Below, one piece after another: positions 25,854-34,741 of a DNA stretch of 64,000 nucleotides. Below the pieces are notes generated by a model. It ran no database searches. It was not told where the DNA came from and was given only the letters and a program-made list of their open reading frames with translations. Within the stretch, counting starts at the first letter, position 1. Each line of letters opens with the position of its first letter. The position numbers and the translations under genes were made by a program. Location: positions 62,001-126,000 of the forward strand of contig NVXR01000009.1 in the NCBI GenBank assembly GCA_002733995.1, written 5' to 3'. Source of the DNA: Desulfotalea sp. (lineage in GTDB: Bacteria; Desulfobacterota; Desulfobulbia; Desulfobulbales; Desulfocapsaceae).

Positions 25854-28067
25854 ATGTCACGATTAATAGCATTTGCTGCTATACAAGGCGGTTATAAGGT
25901 TGTGTCCCAAGTGGAGGGTGAGCTGGAAACAGCGCTTCAGACCTATGACGCCAGCACCCCTATAGGCTTTCCGAATACGGCATATTATTTACCCGTTATA
26001 TATTCTCTCACAGGGATGAAATGTGAGACCCTTGAAGATCTAAAAAAACCCATGGCGTTTGCCCGTGGTCTTCTGCCTCCCCATATCAAAGGGGCAAACC
26101 ATCTGCCTTATCTTGGGCCGCTTCTTGATGCCGGTATGGCAGGAATATTTGCCTATGAAGTTAAAGAAGCCCTGCGAATTTTAAGAGAGCCTGATTTTTA
26201 TATCTTCCAGGAAGATCCAGACATAGCTGCTGGTAAAATATGGGTTGGACCCGCCGATGATACAATCCTTAGAAAGCGTGGTGTTGAGTTTGTTGATGGC
26301 TCGGCTCCCGGTTTTGCGGCTATTGTAGGTGCAGCACCTAATGCAGAAATAGCCAAAATGATCGTTGAAGATTATCAGAAAAAGAGTCTTTATATCTTCT
26401 GTGCGGCGAATCATAATGGTAAAACTATCATCGAGCAGTGCCTAGAGGCAGGAATGCAGATAGGCTGGAATACCCGCATTGTACCTTTTGGCCCTGATAT
26501 TTCTTCTGCGGTTTTCGCACTGGGTTTTGCCAACCGTGCAGCCATGGCCTTTGGTGGTGTTCAGCCTGGCGATTACCGAAAAATGTTGATGTATAATAAG
26601 AACAGAATCTTTGCCTTTGTTAATGCGCTTGGTGATGTAGGAACAGAGTGGGCAGTGGCTGCGGCAGGATGTGTTAACTGGGGTTTCCCAACGATTGCTG
26701 ACACTGATATACCTGAGATTCTTCCCACAGGTATCTGTACGTATGAACATATTGTGGCCAATGTTCCCCACGATGAGATCTGTCAGAAGTCCGTTGAAGT
26801 ACGTGGTTTGAAAATCAACATTACTGAAATTGACATTGATCTGGCATTTGGTCCAGCCTTTGAGGGTGAGCGTGTTCGTGGTGGTGATCTTTACGGCCAG
26901 ATGGGTGGTAATAAGACCCAGTGTACTGAGCTTGTGAAGATGGCAGAAATGAACGAAATTGAAGATGGCAAGGTAGAAGTCATTGGACCAGATATTGGTG
27001 ATATGAAAGAGGGTGATGTTCTGCCTTTAGGTATCATGGTGAAAATTGCTGGTCGTGAGTTCCAGACCGATTTCGAACCAATCATGGAGCGTCAAATCCA
27101 TCACCTGGTGAACTATATCCAGGGGATCATGCATATTGGACAGCGTGATATCTCTTGGGTTCGTGTGAGTAAGGCTGCTGTTGAGAAGGGCTTTACTTTA
27201 AAAGATATTGGTGTCGTTCTACATGCGAAATTTCATCAGGATTTCCAGAAGATAGTGGACAAAGTTCAAGTTACACTTTATACCAAAAAAGAGGACGTGG
27301 ACAAGCTCACTGCCCAGGCAAGAGAGGAGTATAAGACCCGGGATTCCCGTGTAGATAATATGACGGATGAGGATGTGGAAACCTTCTACTCATGTAGTCT
27401 TTGTCAGTCTTTTGCACCGAGTCATGTCTGTGCTGTAAGTCCTGAGAGAACGGGACTCTGTGGTGCTTATAACTGGATGGATTGTAAGGCAGCGTTTGAG
27501 ATCAATCCTACAGGGCCAAATCAGCCGATTAATAAAGGCAAAGTCCTCGATCCAGTTCTTGGCCGTTTTGAAGGTGTTGATGACTTTATCAAAATTGCCT
27601 CTAAAGGTGCTGTAGAGACCTATAATTTCTACTCACTGGTGAATGCGCCAATGACCACTTGTGGTTGTTGTGAGTGTATTGCGGCTCTGCTACCAAGCTG
27701 TAATGGTATCATGACCGTTGGCCGGGATTATACAGGCGAAACACCTTCTGGTATGAAGTTTACTACCCTGGCGGGTGTCATGGGTGGTGGTGCTTCTTCT
27801 CCGGGCTTTGTAGGTCATTCCAAGTTTAACATCACCCAGAAGAAGTTTATTTTAGGTGATGGTGGACTCCTTAGAATGGTTTGGATGCCTAAGGTGGTAA
27901 AAGATGAAATCCGTGAAAGATTGAATATTCGTGGAGCTGAAATGGGTGTAGAGAACTTCGCTGATCTGATTGCCGATGAAACTGTGGGCACTACAGAAGA
28001 AGAGATCTTGCCATGGCTCGAAGAAAAAGGGCATCCTGCACTTAAGATGGCTTCTTTAATTGGTTAA
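25854..28067 (+). CDS. acsB: Acetyl-CoA synthase, bacterial AcsB type
   Basis: A 737-aa protein of full bacterial length (the Moorella enzyme is 729), including the N-terminal domain that docks on CODH. The A-cluster ligands are present with a constant offset of eight from the Moorella numbering: Cys514, Cys517, Cys526 and Cys536 bind the [4Fe-4S] cubane, and Cys603-Gly604-Cys605 in TTCGCCECI holds the distal nickel. It joins CO, the methyl group from AcsCD and CoA to give acetyl-CoA, or the reverse. AGGAG precedes ATG 25854; 50 bp separate it from the CODH stop, consistent with one transcript. Confidence 0.97.
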   Translation: MSRLIAFAAIQGGYKVVSQVEGELETALQTYDASTPIGFPNTAYYLPVIYSLTGMKCETLEDLKKPMAFARGLLPPHIKGANHLPYLGPLLDAGMAGIFAYEVKEALRILREPDFYIFQEDPDIAAGKIWVGPADDTILRKRGVEFVDGSAPGFAAIVGAAPNAEIAKMIVEDYQKKSLYIFCAANHNGKTIIEQCLEAGMQIGWNTRIVPFGPDISSAVFALGFANRAAMAFGGVQPGDYRKMLMYNKNRIFAFVNALGDVGTEWAVAAAGCVNWGFPTIADTDIPEILPTGICTYEHIVANVPHDEICQKSVEVRGLKINITEIDIDLAFGPAFEGERVRGGDLYGQMGGNKTQCTELVKMAEMNEIEDGKVEVIGPDIGDMKEGDVLPLGIMVKIAGREFQTDFEPIMERQIHHLVNYIQGIMHIGQRDISWVRVSKAAVEKGFTLKDIGVVLHAKFHQDFQKIVDKVQVTLYTKKEDVDKLTAQAREEYKTRDSRVDNMTDEDVETFYSCSLCQSFAPSHVCAVSPERTGLCGAYNWMDCKAAFEINPTGPNQPINKGKVLDPVLGRFEGVDDFIKIASKGAVETYNFYSLVNAPMTTCGCCECIAALLPSCNGIMTVGRDYTGETPSGMKFTTLAGVMGGGASSPGFVGHSKFNITQKKFILGDGGLLRMVWMPKVVKDEIRERLNIRGAEMGVENFADLIADETVGTTEEEILPWLEEKGHPALKMASLIG

Positions 28068-28153
28068 TTGTTAAAGCAGGGCGCATGGCTCAACAGGCTC
28101 ATTGTTGGGCCATGCAAGTCCCGGTGTGTAATATACATAAGGAGACAACACAA

Positions 28154-29494
28154 ATGGCGTTAACAGGAATACAAATCTTCAAACTCCTGCCCAAGACTAA
28201 CTGTAAGGAGTGTGGGGTTCCAACATGCCTTGCTTTTGCTATGAACCTTGCATCGAGTAAGACTGAACTCGATGCATGTCCTTACGTTTCAGAGGAAGCA
28301 AGGGCACAGCTTGCCGAGGCATCTGCTCCACCAATTCGTCCTGTTGCTCTTGGTAAAGGCGTTCGCGCTGCCAAGGTGGGTGGTGAAACGGTTCTGTTCA
28401 GACATGAAAAAACATTTTTTAATCCAACTATGTTTGCTGGTATCATAACCTCTGATACCGCTGAAGCAGATGTAACCACAAAAATTAACAGCTGGAACGC
28501 ACTGCAGTATGAGCGTGTTGGTTTAAATCTAAGACCAGAGCTTGTGGCTCTTAAAGATGTTAATGGTGATGGTGTAGCTTTTGCTTCTCTTGCAAAGCTT
28601 ATTGCTGAAACATCTGAGTTTAATCTCATTCTTATGAGTGAAAGTGCAGAGGTGATTGAAGGTGCTGTCAAAACAGCAGGTTTTAAGCGTCCTCTCATCT
28701 ATGCAGCAACAGCAGATACTGCTGATGCATTTGGCAAAATTGCCCTAGACAACGACTTACCCCTTGCGATTAAAGCGGATAGTATTGACGACATAATAGC
28801 CCTTTCGGATAAGCTTACAGGCATGGGGCTGAAAGATCTGGTTATAGATTCGGGGGCAAGAGAAGTAAAACAAGCCCTGGAAGATCAGGTTGCAATTCGT
28901 CGCGCTGCCCTGAAAGATAGTAACAGATCTCTTGGTTTTCCAACGATCACCTTTCCATGCGAGATGGCGACAAATATTGCGACAGAAGGTCTTGTTGCCA
29001 GTATGTTTGTTGCCAAGTATGGCGGTATTGTGGTTATGTCTGATCTTACCTCTGAAGTTATCTTCCCACTTCTGTTGGAACGGCTTAACATCTTCACAGA
29101 TCCACAGCGTCCAATGACAGTTACTGAAGGTATCTTTGAGATCGGTAACCCCGACGAGAATTCGCCGGTCCTTGTCACCACAAACTTTGCTCTAACGTAC
29201 TTCATTGTTTCTGGTGAAATTGAAGCAAGTAAAGTTCCTACCTGGTTGCTTATTAAAGATTCTGAGGGCCTTTCCGTTCTTACAGCATGGGCCGCAGGTA
29301 AGTTTGGTGGTGATGATGTTGGTGCGTTTGTGAAAAAATCCGGAATTATGGATAAGGTCAAACATACAGAACTGATCATTCCAGGATATGCTGCAGCAAT
29401 TGCAGGTGATGTTGAAGAAGAACTGGAAGGTTGGACTATTACTGTCGGACCACGAGAAGCTGCTCATATTGCCGGTTTTCTTAAGAATAAGTAG
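28154..29494 (+). CDS. acsC: CODH/ACS corrinoid Fe-S protein large (gamma) subunit
   Basis: A 446-aa protein. The N-terminal [4Fe-4S] domain uses Cys17, Cys20, Cys25 and Cys42 (NCKECGVPTC ... DAC). A TIM-barrel domain follows, then the C-terminal corrinoid-binding region (about 330-446). The cluster keeps cobalt reducible to Co(I) for methyl transfer from methyl-THF. An in-frame ATG at 28085 exists, but ATAAGGAGACAAC directly before ATG 28154 and the family N-terminus fix the start at 28154. It is 86 bp after acsB and upstream of acsE. Confidence 0.95.
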   Translation: MALTGIQIFKLLPKTNCKECGVPTCLAFAMNLASSKTELDACPYVSEEARAQLAEASAPPIRPVALGKGVRAAKVGGETVLFRHEKTFFNPTMFAGIITSDTAEADVTTKINSWNALQYERVGLNLRPELVALKDVNGDGVAFASLAKLIAETSEFNLILMSESAEVIEGAVKTAGFKRPLIYAATADTADAFGKIALDNDLPLAIKADSIDDIIALSDKLTGMGLKDLVIDSGAREVKQALEDQVAIRRAALKDSNRSLGFPTITFPCEMATNIATEGLVASMFVAKYGGIVVMSDLTSEVIFPLLLERLNIFTDPQRPMTVTEGIFEIGNPDENSPVLVTTNFALTYFIVSGEIEASKVPTWLLIKDSEGLSVLTAWAAGKFGGDDVGAFVKKSGIMDKVKHTELIIPGYAAAIAGDVEEELEGWTITVGPREAAHIAGFLKNK

Positions 29495-29606
29495 AGTGCA
29501 ACGCAGGGGTGTTTATTCTGAGCACCTCTGTTACTCTGGCATCGAAAAAGTTTACTAGAAGCACAGAAGAGTTCGTTACTACTATTTTTTGACAAAGGAG
29601 AAAAAT

Positions 29607-30497
29607 ATGATTCTTTTTGGTGAAAGCCTCAATGTTATTTCCAGTGTAATAGGAAAGGCATATAGAGAACGCGACCCAAAACCGATTCAGGAAGAATGTC
29701 TTGAGCAGCAAAAGCTTGGAATGGATTATATCGATATTAATCTGGGTCCTGCTAAAAAAGATGGTCACGAACTGATGCCATGGGTGGTTCAAGTAGTGCA
29801 GGAAGTTGTGCCTGATATGCCATTGCTACTTGATACATCGAATATTAATGCCATTGAGGAAGGCTTGAAGGTATGTAAGCCTGCCAGTAAGTCCCACGTG
29901 GTTAATTCAATTATGGCCCGTCCCGAGCGGTATAACGCGATGTTGCCAATGGCTGCGAAGTATGATGCCGATATCGTAGCACTTATGTGGGGGCCCGATG
30001 GCCTGCCCCGAGATGAGAATGAGCGTGCAGCTCTTGCCGTAGAACTGTTGTATGCAGCCAATGAAGCGGGTATTCCAAATGAGAAAATTTGGGTAGATGG
30101 AATTGTGACACCTGTAAATATTCAGCAGGCCCAGTGTGTAGCTCTTATGGATTTCCAGACGATGCTTGAAGATATCGCTCCGGGCGCCATGTCTACATGT
30201 GGACTCTCAAATATTTCAAATGGTCCCCCAGTACAGCTGCGTCCGATTCTCAATACAACATATATGGTTATGCTTGGTAGAAGTGGGATGAAGGCAGTTA
30301 TATCGGATCCTCTCGATACCACTCTTACTGATGTCGCCAAGGGTAAACGTCAAGATATCGTTGATGTTGTTTATCAAACAATGGATGGAAATGCTCCTGA
30401 TACCGCAACTCTTTCAAAAGAGCTTGCCGATTATGTTAAGACAGTTAAAGTTATCAAAGGTGAGTCTCTTTTCTCCGATTCATATTTGGAAATATAA
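29607..30497 (+). CDS. acsE: 5-methyltetrahydrofolate:corrinoid Fe-S protein methyltransferase
   Basis: A 296-aa pterin-binding TIM barrel of the dihydropteroate synthase/MeTr family. It aligns by eye with Moorella AcsE throughout: ILFGESLN at the start, ERDPKPIQE, DYIDINLGPAKKD, LLLDTSNINAIEEGL (substrate-binding Asp/Asn), VVNSIMA, and the GLSNISNG loop. It moves the methyl group of methyl-THF onto Co(I) of AcsCD. The frame can be opened at TTG 29589, but that reads through the ribosome site AAAGGAG, so ATG 29607 is the start. A terminator at 30518-30552 ends the acsD-acsE run. Confidence 0.95.
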   Translation: MILFGESLNVISSVIGKAYRERDPKPIQEECLEQQKLGMDYIDINLGPAKKDGHELMPWVVQVVQEVVPDMPLLLDTSNINAIEEGLKVCKPASKSHVVNSIMARPERYNAMLPMAAKYDADIVALMWGPDGLPRDENERAALAVELLYAANEAGIPNEKIWVDGIVTPVNIQQAQCVALMDFQTMLEDIAPGAMSTCGLSNISNGPPVQLRPILNTTYMVMLGRSGMKAVISDPLDTTLTDVAKGKRQDIVDVVYQTMDGNAPDTATLSKELADYVKTVKVIKGESLFSDSYLEI

Positions 30498-30517
30498 CTG
30501 CTCTATGTTGCTTGTGA

Positions 30518-30552
30518 AAAGCCTCATCCTTGTTCAGGATGGGGCTTTTTTT
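30518..30552 (+). terminator. acsE: Rho-independent terminator after acsE
   Basis: AAGCCTCATCCT (30519-30530) pairs with AGGATGGGGCTT (30536-30547, one G-U pair) around a TGTTC loop and runs directly into a T tract. It separates the structural cluster from the 94-aa gene and cooC. Confidence 0.88.
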
Positions 30553-30606
30553 GTCGGTAAAATTGGCAGAGTCAATCAAGGAGCTGATTTTTAACAGGAT
30601 TATAAT

Positions 30607-30891
30607 ATGGAAAAAAACAACAATTCTGATGAGTGGGTTTATGTGTTTGTGTGTGATCCGGGTCCAAAGGAGACATATTTTGGGTTGTATAACGAAGAAA
30701 AGGATCTAAATTTTATTCCAGTTTTTCGTTCAAGAGATGAAGCAAATGACTGTTTTCTTGAGCTACCGCGCAAAAAAGGTGTGAAGCATGAATGTCAGGC
30801 GGTTCATGTCGAAGAAATTAATGAAGCTGCTGACAAAAATGGTTTTGTAGTCGCTATAGTGGGTAGTGACGGCAAAATTATTGCAGAGTGA
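30607..30891 (+). CDS. Small protein of unknown function in the CODH/ACS cluster
   Basis: A 94-aa soluble, acidic protein. It begins with a beta-rich segment (WVYVFVCDPGP, ETYFGLYNEE), has a central RSRDEANDCFLELPRKKG helix-turn block, and ends with VVAIVGSDGKIIAE. It has three Cys and no CxxC pair, no signal peptide and no membrane span. I do not recognise the family. The position between acsE and cooC, the proper ATG with AGGA upstream, and codon use like its neighbours make it a real gene; a role in CODH/ACS assembly or regulation is a guess from location. Confidence 0.75.
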   Translation: MEKNNNSDEWVYVFVCDPGPKETYFGLYNEEKDLNFIPVFRSRDEANDCFLELPRKKGVKHECQAVHVEEINEAADKNGFVVAIVGSDGKIIAE

Positions 30892-30967
30892 AATATTTGG
30901 ATTATTATTTTGGTGTAATCCGGATTGTTGGTGCCACAACTAAACCAATCTAAGGGGACAGAAAGAC

Positions 30968-31747
30968 GTGAGTTTGAAAATTGCTATAGGTGGGAAGGGT
31001 GGAGTTGGGAAAACGACGGTGACCTCGTTGCTGGCCCGGTGTCTTGCTGCTAATGAGAATAATAAAGTCATAGCAATCGATGCCGATCCCGTGGCCAATC
31101 TTGCGGCTGCACTAGGGATTTCTGAAGAGGAGCCGATCATACCAATTTCCGGCCTCACAGAACTCATTGAGGAGCGGACAGGTGCCAAAGCAGGTACTAT
31201 CGGTGGTTTCTTCAGTCTCAATCCCAAGGTTGATGATATTCCGGATAAATTTTCTCTTATGAGAGACAATGTTAAGCTATTGGTGATGGGTACCGTTCAA
31301 AGCGGTGGTTCCGGGTGTATCTGTCCGGAAAGTACTATTCTTAAAGCTCTGATGAATCACCTTGTTTTATACCGCGATGATATCGTTATAATGGACATGG
31401 AAGCCGGGGTCGAGCATTTAGGCCGTGCAACTTCTGGATCTGTTGATGCTCTGATTATTGTAGTTAATCCGGGATCAAGAAGTAGGGTTGCTGCCGGGCA
31501 AATTCGAAAACTTGGCACTGATATTGGGATTAAAAATATCGTTGTTTTGGGTAACCGAGTGACAGGCGTTGAGGACGAAGAACTTATTCGAAACTCTCTT
31601 CCTGATTTTGAAATACTTGGTTTCTTACCGGATAGTGCAGAGATAGTAGCTTCCGATCGCGAAGGAAGAAGGCCCTATGAAGATATAACCGATGCACCTA
31701 AAGAACTTTTTGATATCGTACGAAGTCTTGAAAATCTGAAAAAGTAA
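30968..31747 (+). CDS. cooC: CooC/AcsF-type nickel-insertion ATPase for CODH/ACS
   Basis: A 259-aa MinD/SIMIBI-class ATPase with the deviant Walker A GGKGGVGKTT at residues 8-17, the IDADPVANLAAALG switch block at about 37-50, and the VIMDMEAGVEHLGR block. The metal-binding CxC of this family is present as Cys117-Ile-Cys119 in GGSGCICPEST. CooC-type proteins bind nickel at the dimer interface and help load the C-cluster (AcsF for the A-cluster). The start is a GTG with GGGGA upstream. It is encoded just before the second CODH gene, though a hairpin and promoter-like DNA lie between. Confidence 0.92.
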   Translation: MSLKIAIGGKGGVGKTTVTSLLARCLAANENNKVIAIDADPVANLAAALGISEEEPIIPISGLTELIEERTGAKAGTIGGFFSLNPKVDDIPDKFSLMRDNVKLLVMGTVQSGGSGCICPESTILKALMNHLVLYRDDIVIMDMEAGVEHLGRATSGSVDALIIVVNPGSRSRVAAGQIRKLGTDIGIKNIVVLGNRVTGVEDEELIRNSLPDFEILGFLPDSAEIVASDREGRRPYEDITDAPKELFDIVRSLENLKK

Positions 31748-32056
31748 CATGCCTCCTACCTAACAACCTGTATTGGCCACTGGCTTCTGCAGGTTGTTAT
31801 CGTTTTACCTCCTACCTCTGTTGAATAAAAACATTCTATCCACGTAAAATAGTGCAATTATCTCTTGGGAAATACTTGACATTTATAGGCTGTCATAGCA
31901 CTGTATCTGAATGGGAATTTATCTCAAGAGAGAATCGTTCTCTTCTTCCCAGTGTTTAGTATAGTTTTTTGTCGGAGAGAGTCCATTCGTTTGATAACGC
32001 ATTATTGCTGCATAAATGTACAACTAAAAATCTGCAATGTTTATTGAGGAGGAGCC
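31748..32056 (+). promoter_or_regulatory. Intergenic region with terminator-like hairpin and possible promoter of the second CODH gene
   Basis: TAACAACCTG (31761-31770) pairs with CAGGTTGTTA (31790-31799), 10 bp perfect, followed by TCGTTTTA: a likely cooC terminator. Further on, TTGACA at 31876-31881 could be a -35 box, but no convincing -10 lies at the right distance. The strong ribosome site GAGGAGG precedes ATG 32057. The arrangement suggests the second CODH gene has its own promoter. Confidence 0.5.
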
Positions 32057-34018
32057 ATGGCAAAACCACTAGAGCTGATGAAGGTAGAGGATATTACGAT
32101 CTGTGAGAGCACTGCCCAAATGATTACTAAGGCTAGAAAAGATGGCGTGGAACTGTTTTTTGACAGGGCACAGTCTATGAAGGCATGCCCTATTGGAGAA
32201 CAGTCCGCATGTTGTAAGAATTGTTCCATGGGGCCCTGTCGTATGAATGTGAACAGTCCTTATGATCGGGTTGGTGTCTGTGGGGCTACAATTGATACAA
32301 TTCTTGCCAGGAACTTTGGTCGAATGGTCGCAGCTGGAGCTGCGGCCCACACGGATCATGGGATGGCTATGCTTGAGCTGTTCCGTGATGTAATTAACGG
32401 TAAAGTCAAGGAATATTCAATTAAGGATCCCCTGAAACTGATTGAGATTGCAGAATCTCTTGATATTGAAACCGAGGGGCGGGAGCTTAAAGATGTTGCC
32501 ATGGACCTCTATCATGAACTTGAAAAAACATATACCCAGGTGGAGGGTGAAATCCCATTGATGAAGCGGGTGCCGATAAAAACACTTGAGCAGTGGCGTG
32601 AAGCTGGAGTTGTGCCCCGGGGCGCAATGCGCGAAATTATGGAGATGATGCATCGCACAGCCATCGGGGTCGATCAAGATTATGAGAACATTACTAAGCA
32701 GATAACTCGAACAGCCCTTGCGGATGGCTGGGGGGGATCAATGGTCTCCACCGATATCTCTGATATCTTGTTTGGTACACCGGCACCTGTTGAAGTTGAA
32801 GTCGATATGGGAGTTATTAAAGAAGATCAGGTGAATATAATTGTGCACGGACATGAACCAAATCTCCTTGAAGCCATGGTTGTTTCTGTTGCAGATCCTA
32901 CGCTTTTAGCTGCAGCCAAAAGCGCAGGAGCTAAGGGGATTAATCTCATAGGTATGTGTTGCTCTGGTTTGGAGGCAATGTCTCGACATGGTTTGCCCCA
33001 TGCTGGTAATTTTTCAGATACCGAGTGTGTATTGGTGACCGGGGCTATTGATGCAATGACAGTGGATATCCAATGCATAAAGCAGGGATTGCAAAAAGTT
33101 GCTGCTTTTTATCAAACACCTTTCATTACCACGAATTATAGAGCTAAAATTGAAGGTGCTCTGCATATTCAATTGGATGAATTGCTCCCCCGTGAGTGTA
33201 CTGATGAAATCGTTATTAAGGCTATTACCAGATTTAAAAACAGGGAAAAGCCGGTGCAAATTCCTCAAGTTACAGCTAAAGGTGTGCATGGATTTTCGTT
33301 TGAATATATAAACTATATGCTTGGTGGTTCGTTTAGAGGTAGCTATACTCCACTTAATGAAAACATAATCAATGGACGGATTCGTGGGGTTGCCGGTGTT
33401 GTTGGCTGCACCAACCCCCGGTCGAAACAAGATTATTCCCATGTGGAATTAGTAAAAGAGTTGATTAAAAATGATGTGTTGGTTTTGCAGACTGGTTGTT
33501 CGCAGATGGCCCTTGCTAAAGCCGGTTTAACCGGTCCCGGGGCGGCGGCACTAGCGGGCCCAGGTCTGGCAGAAGTATGCGAGACTGTTGGTATGCCACC
33601 GGTACTTGGTTTGGGCTCCTGCGTGGATAACAGCAGAATACTTCTTGCCGCAGCGGAAATGGTTAAGGTCGGTGGCTTGGGCGATTGTATTGCTGATCTT
33701 CCTGCGGCGGGCTGCGCTCCGGAATGGATGAGCGAAAAAGCTATTGCCATTGGCCAGTATTTTGTTGCTTCTGGTATCTATACGGTATTTGGTCATACTT
33801 TCCCGATGACCAAAGGAACACGTTTTGAAAAACATCTTTTCCATGATCTTGAAGATCTAGGCTTTGGTAAGTGGGGCTTTGCCGATAGTCCAAAAGAAAT
33901 GGCTCGCTTGATAATCGCTCATATTGATAAGAAACGCGCTCAGTTAGGTATAGATAAAACGAGGGAAAGAGTCCTCACGGATATGGCTGACCGTCGTTCT
34001 CTTGACGCCTTGGTCTAA
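32057..34018 (+). CDS. cooS: Second Ni-Fe carbon monoxide dehydrogenase (CooS)
   Basis: A 653-aa paralogue of the CODH at 23776. All cluster ligands are retained: Cys44, Cys52, Cys53, Cys56 and Cys61 for clusters D and B, and HGHEP, GMCCSGLE, DIQC, VVGCTN, QTGCSQ and GSCVDNSR for the C-cluster; the Lys of APEWMSEKA is also kept. It is therefore expected to be catalytically competent. Differences are concentrated in the N-terminal 25 residues and surface loops. No CooF-type ferredoxin or energy-converting hydrogenase is adjacent, so its partner is unknown; it could be an alternative ACS partner or a stand-alone CO oxidase. It lies downstream of cooC, probably under a separate promoter. Confidence 0.96.
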   Translation: MAKPLELMKVEDITICESTAQMITKARKDGVELFFDRAQSMKACPIGEQSACCKNCSMGPCRMNVNSPYDRVGVCGATIDTILARNFGRMVAAGAAAHTDHGMAMLELFRDVINGKVKEYSIKDPLKLIEIAESLDIETEGRELKDVAMDLYHELEKTYTQVEGEIPLMKRVPIKTLEQWREAGVVPRGAMREIMEMMHRTAIGVDQDYENITKQITRTALADGWGGSMVSTDISDILFGTPAPVEVEVDMGVIKEDQVNIIVHGHEPNLLEAMVVSVADPTLLAAAKSAGAKGINLIGMCCSGLEAMSRHGLPHAGNFSDTECVLVTGAIDAMTVDIQCIKQGLQKVAAFYQTPFITTNYRAKIEGALHIQLDELLPRECTDEIVIKAITRFKNREKPVQIPQVTAKGVHGFSFEYINYMLGGSFRGSYTPLNENIINGRIRGVAGVVGCTNPRSKQDYSHVELVKELIKNDVLVLQTGCSQMALAKAGLTGPGAAALAGPGLAEVCETVGMPPVLGLGSCVDNSRILLAAAEMVKVGGLGDCIADLPAAGCAPEWMSEKAIAIGQYFVASGIYTVFGHTFPMTKGTRFEKHLFHDLEDLGFGKWGFADSPKEMARLIIAHIDKKRAQLGIDKTRERVLTDMADRRSLDALV

Positions 34019-34046
34019 AAAAATGTGCTAGAATGTCTGAAAAGAG

Positions 34047-34071
34047 CAGGGAAGATGTAGTCTCTTCCCTG
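34047..34071 (+). terminator. Hairpin after the second CODH gene
   Basis: CAGGGAAGA (34047-34055) and TCTTCCCTG (34063-34071) form a 9-bp perfect stem with a 7-nt loop 28 bp after the cooS stop. The U-run is poor (TTCATC), so termination may be partial. Confidence 0.5.
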
Positions 34072-34093
34072 TTCATCAAGAGTGTGAAATATT

Positions 34094-34537
34094 ATGTCAT
34101 ATTGCCTGTCACTACTGGAACGTTCTGTCTATGTTGGTCGGTATAGTTGGGATGGTATCAAAACAGATGCCAGAGATCCCATCGCCTGGTCTGCTGGTAC
34201 CTACGATATTAAAATCTATAAACGGCCGTCCCGTTTGGCCAATGTTGAACTGTTGAAACCCCATGTTTGTGTATATTCTAAAACGGGGATTGGACAATCC
34301 ATTTCAGCCAATCCTGAGAAATTTGCCCAACATATTTGTTATGACTTTTCCCTGCACATCGAAAGAGTGATCTGGGTTGAGAATTTACTGAGTAAAGACC
34401 GGCAGTATGATATTATTCGCTTTAAGAGGATAAGAAAAATAGGTGCGACAATATTTTATAAAACGGTAAAAAGAAGGGCCGGGATGGACGAAATATTGCA
34501 AATTGAAAATGAGTTGAAATGTTTACCTTTTCTTTAG
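34094..34537 (+). CDS. Protein of unknown function, 147 aa
   Basis: A basic, soluble 147-aa protein with no membrane span or signal peptide. Visible features are aromatic-rich N-terminal blocks (SVYVGRYSWDGIK, DPIAWSAGTYDIKIYKRP), a cluster of Cys/His that does not form a known metal motif, and a lysine/arginine-rich stretch at about 110-130. I do not recognise the family. The ribosome site is weak. It is followed after 30 bp by the 57-aa coiled-coil gene, with which it may form a pair. Confidence 0.55.
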   Translation: MSYCLSLLERSVYVGRYSWDGIKTDARDPIAWSAGTYDIKIYKRPSRLANVELLKPHVCVYSKTGIGQSISANPEKFAQHICYDFSLHIERVIWVENLLSKDRQYDIIRFKRIRKIGATIFYKTVKRRAGMDEILQIENELKCLPFL

Positions 34538-34567
34538 GACGATGTGTACATCTAATAGAATACGCCA

Positions 34568-34741
34568 ATGACAGATGAAATTGAACAACTTAAATTAAGA
34601 TTGATAGAGCTTGAGGAAGAGATAAGAGAGACTGAAAAACGTGTCCCCGCTCATTCAGTCAAGCCCCAGGTGATGGGAGAACTCTTCATTCTTGAAGATA
34701 AAAAAGATCTCCTGTTACAGACAATTAAAGAGCTTCAATGA
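34568..34741 (+). CDS. Small coiled-coil protein, 57 aa
   Basis: ATG 34568 to TGA 34739-34741 encodes 57 residues. Residues 3-25 are a heptad-rich acidic helix (LKLRLIELEEEI), followed by a PAHSVKPQVMGELF turn, and a second helix LEDKKDLLLQTIKEL. The composition and the PAHSVKP turn look like a conserved small helical hairpin protein seen in Desulfobacterota, as far as I recall; its function is unknown. It is shorter than common gene-calling cut-offs and could easily be missed. Confidence 0.6.
   Translation: MTDEIEQLKLRLIELEEEIRETEKRVPAHSVKPQVMGELFILEDKKDLLLQTIKELQ

Noticed and set aside
28085..28153. N-terminal extension of AcsC from ATG 28085
   Set aside because: AAGGAGA sits immediately before ATG 28154, and AcsC proteins begin at the MALTGIQIFKLLPKTNC block.
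31861..31910. Definite sigma-70 promoter for the second CODH gene
   Set aside because: TTGACA is present, but no good -10 box occurs 16-18 bp downstream, so it is reported only as a possibility inside the intergenic entry.
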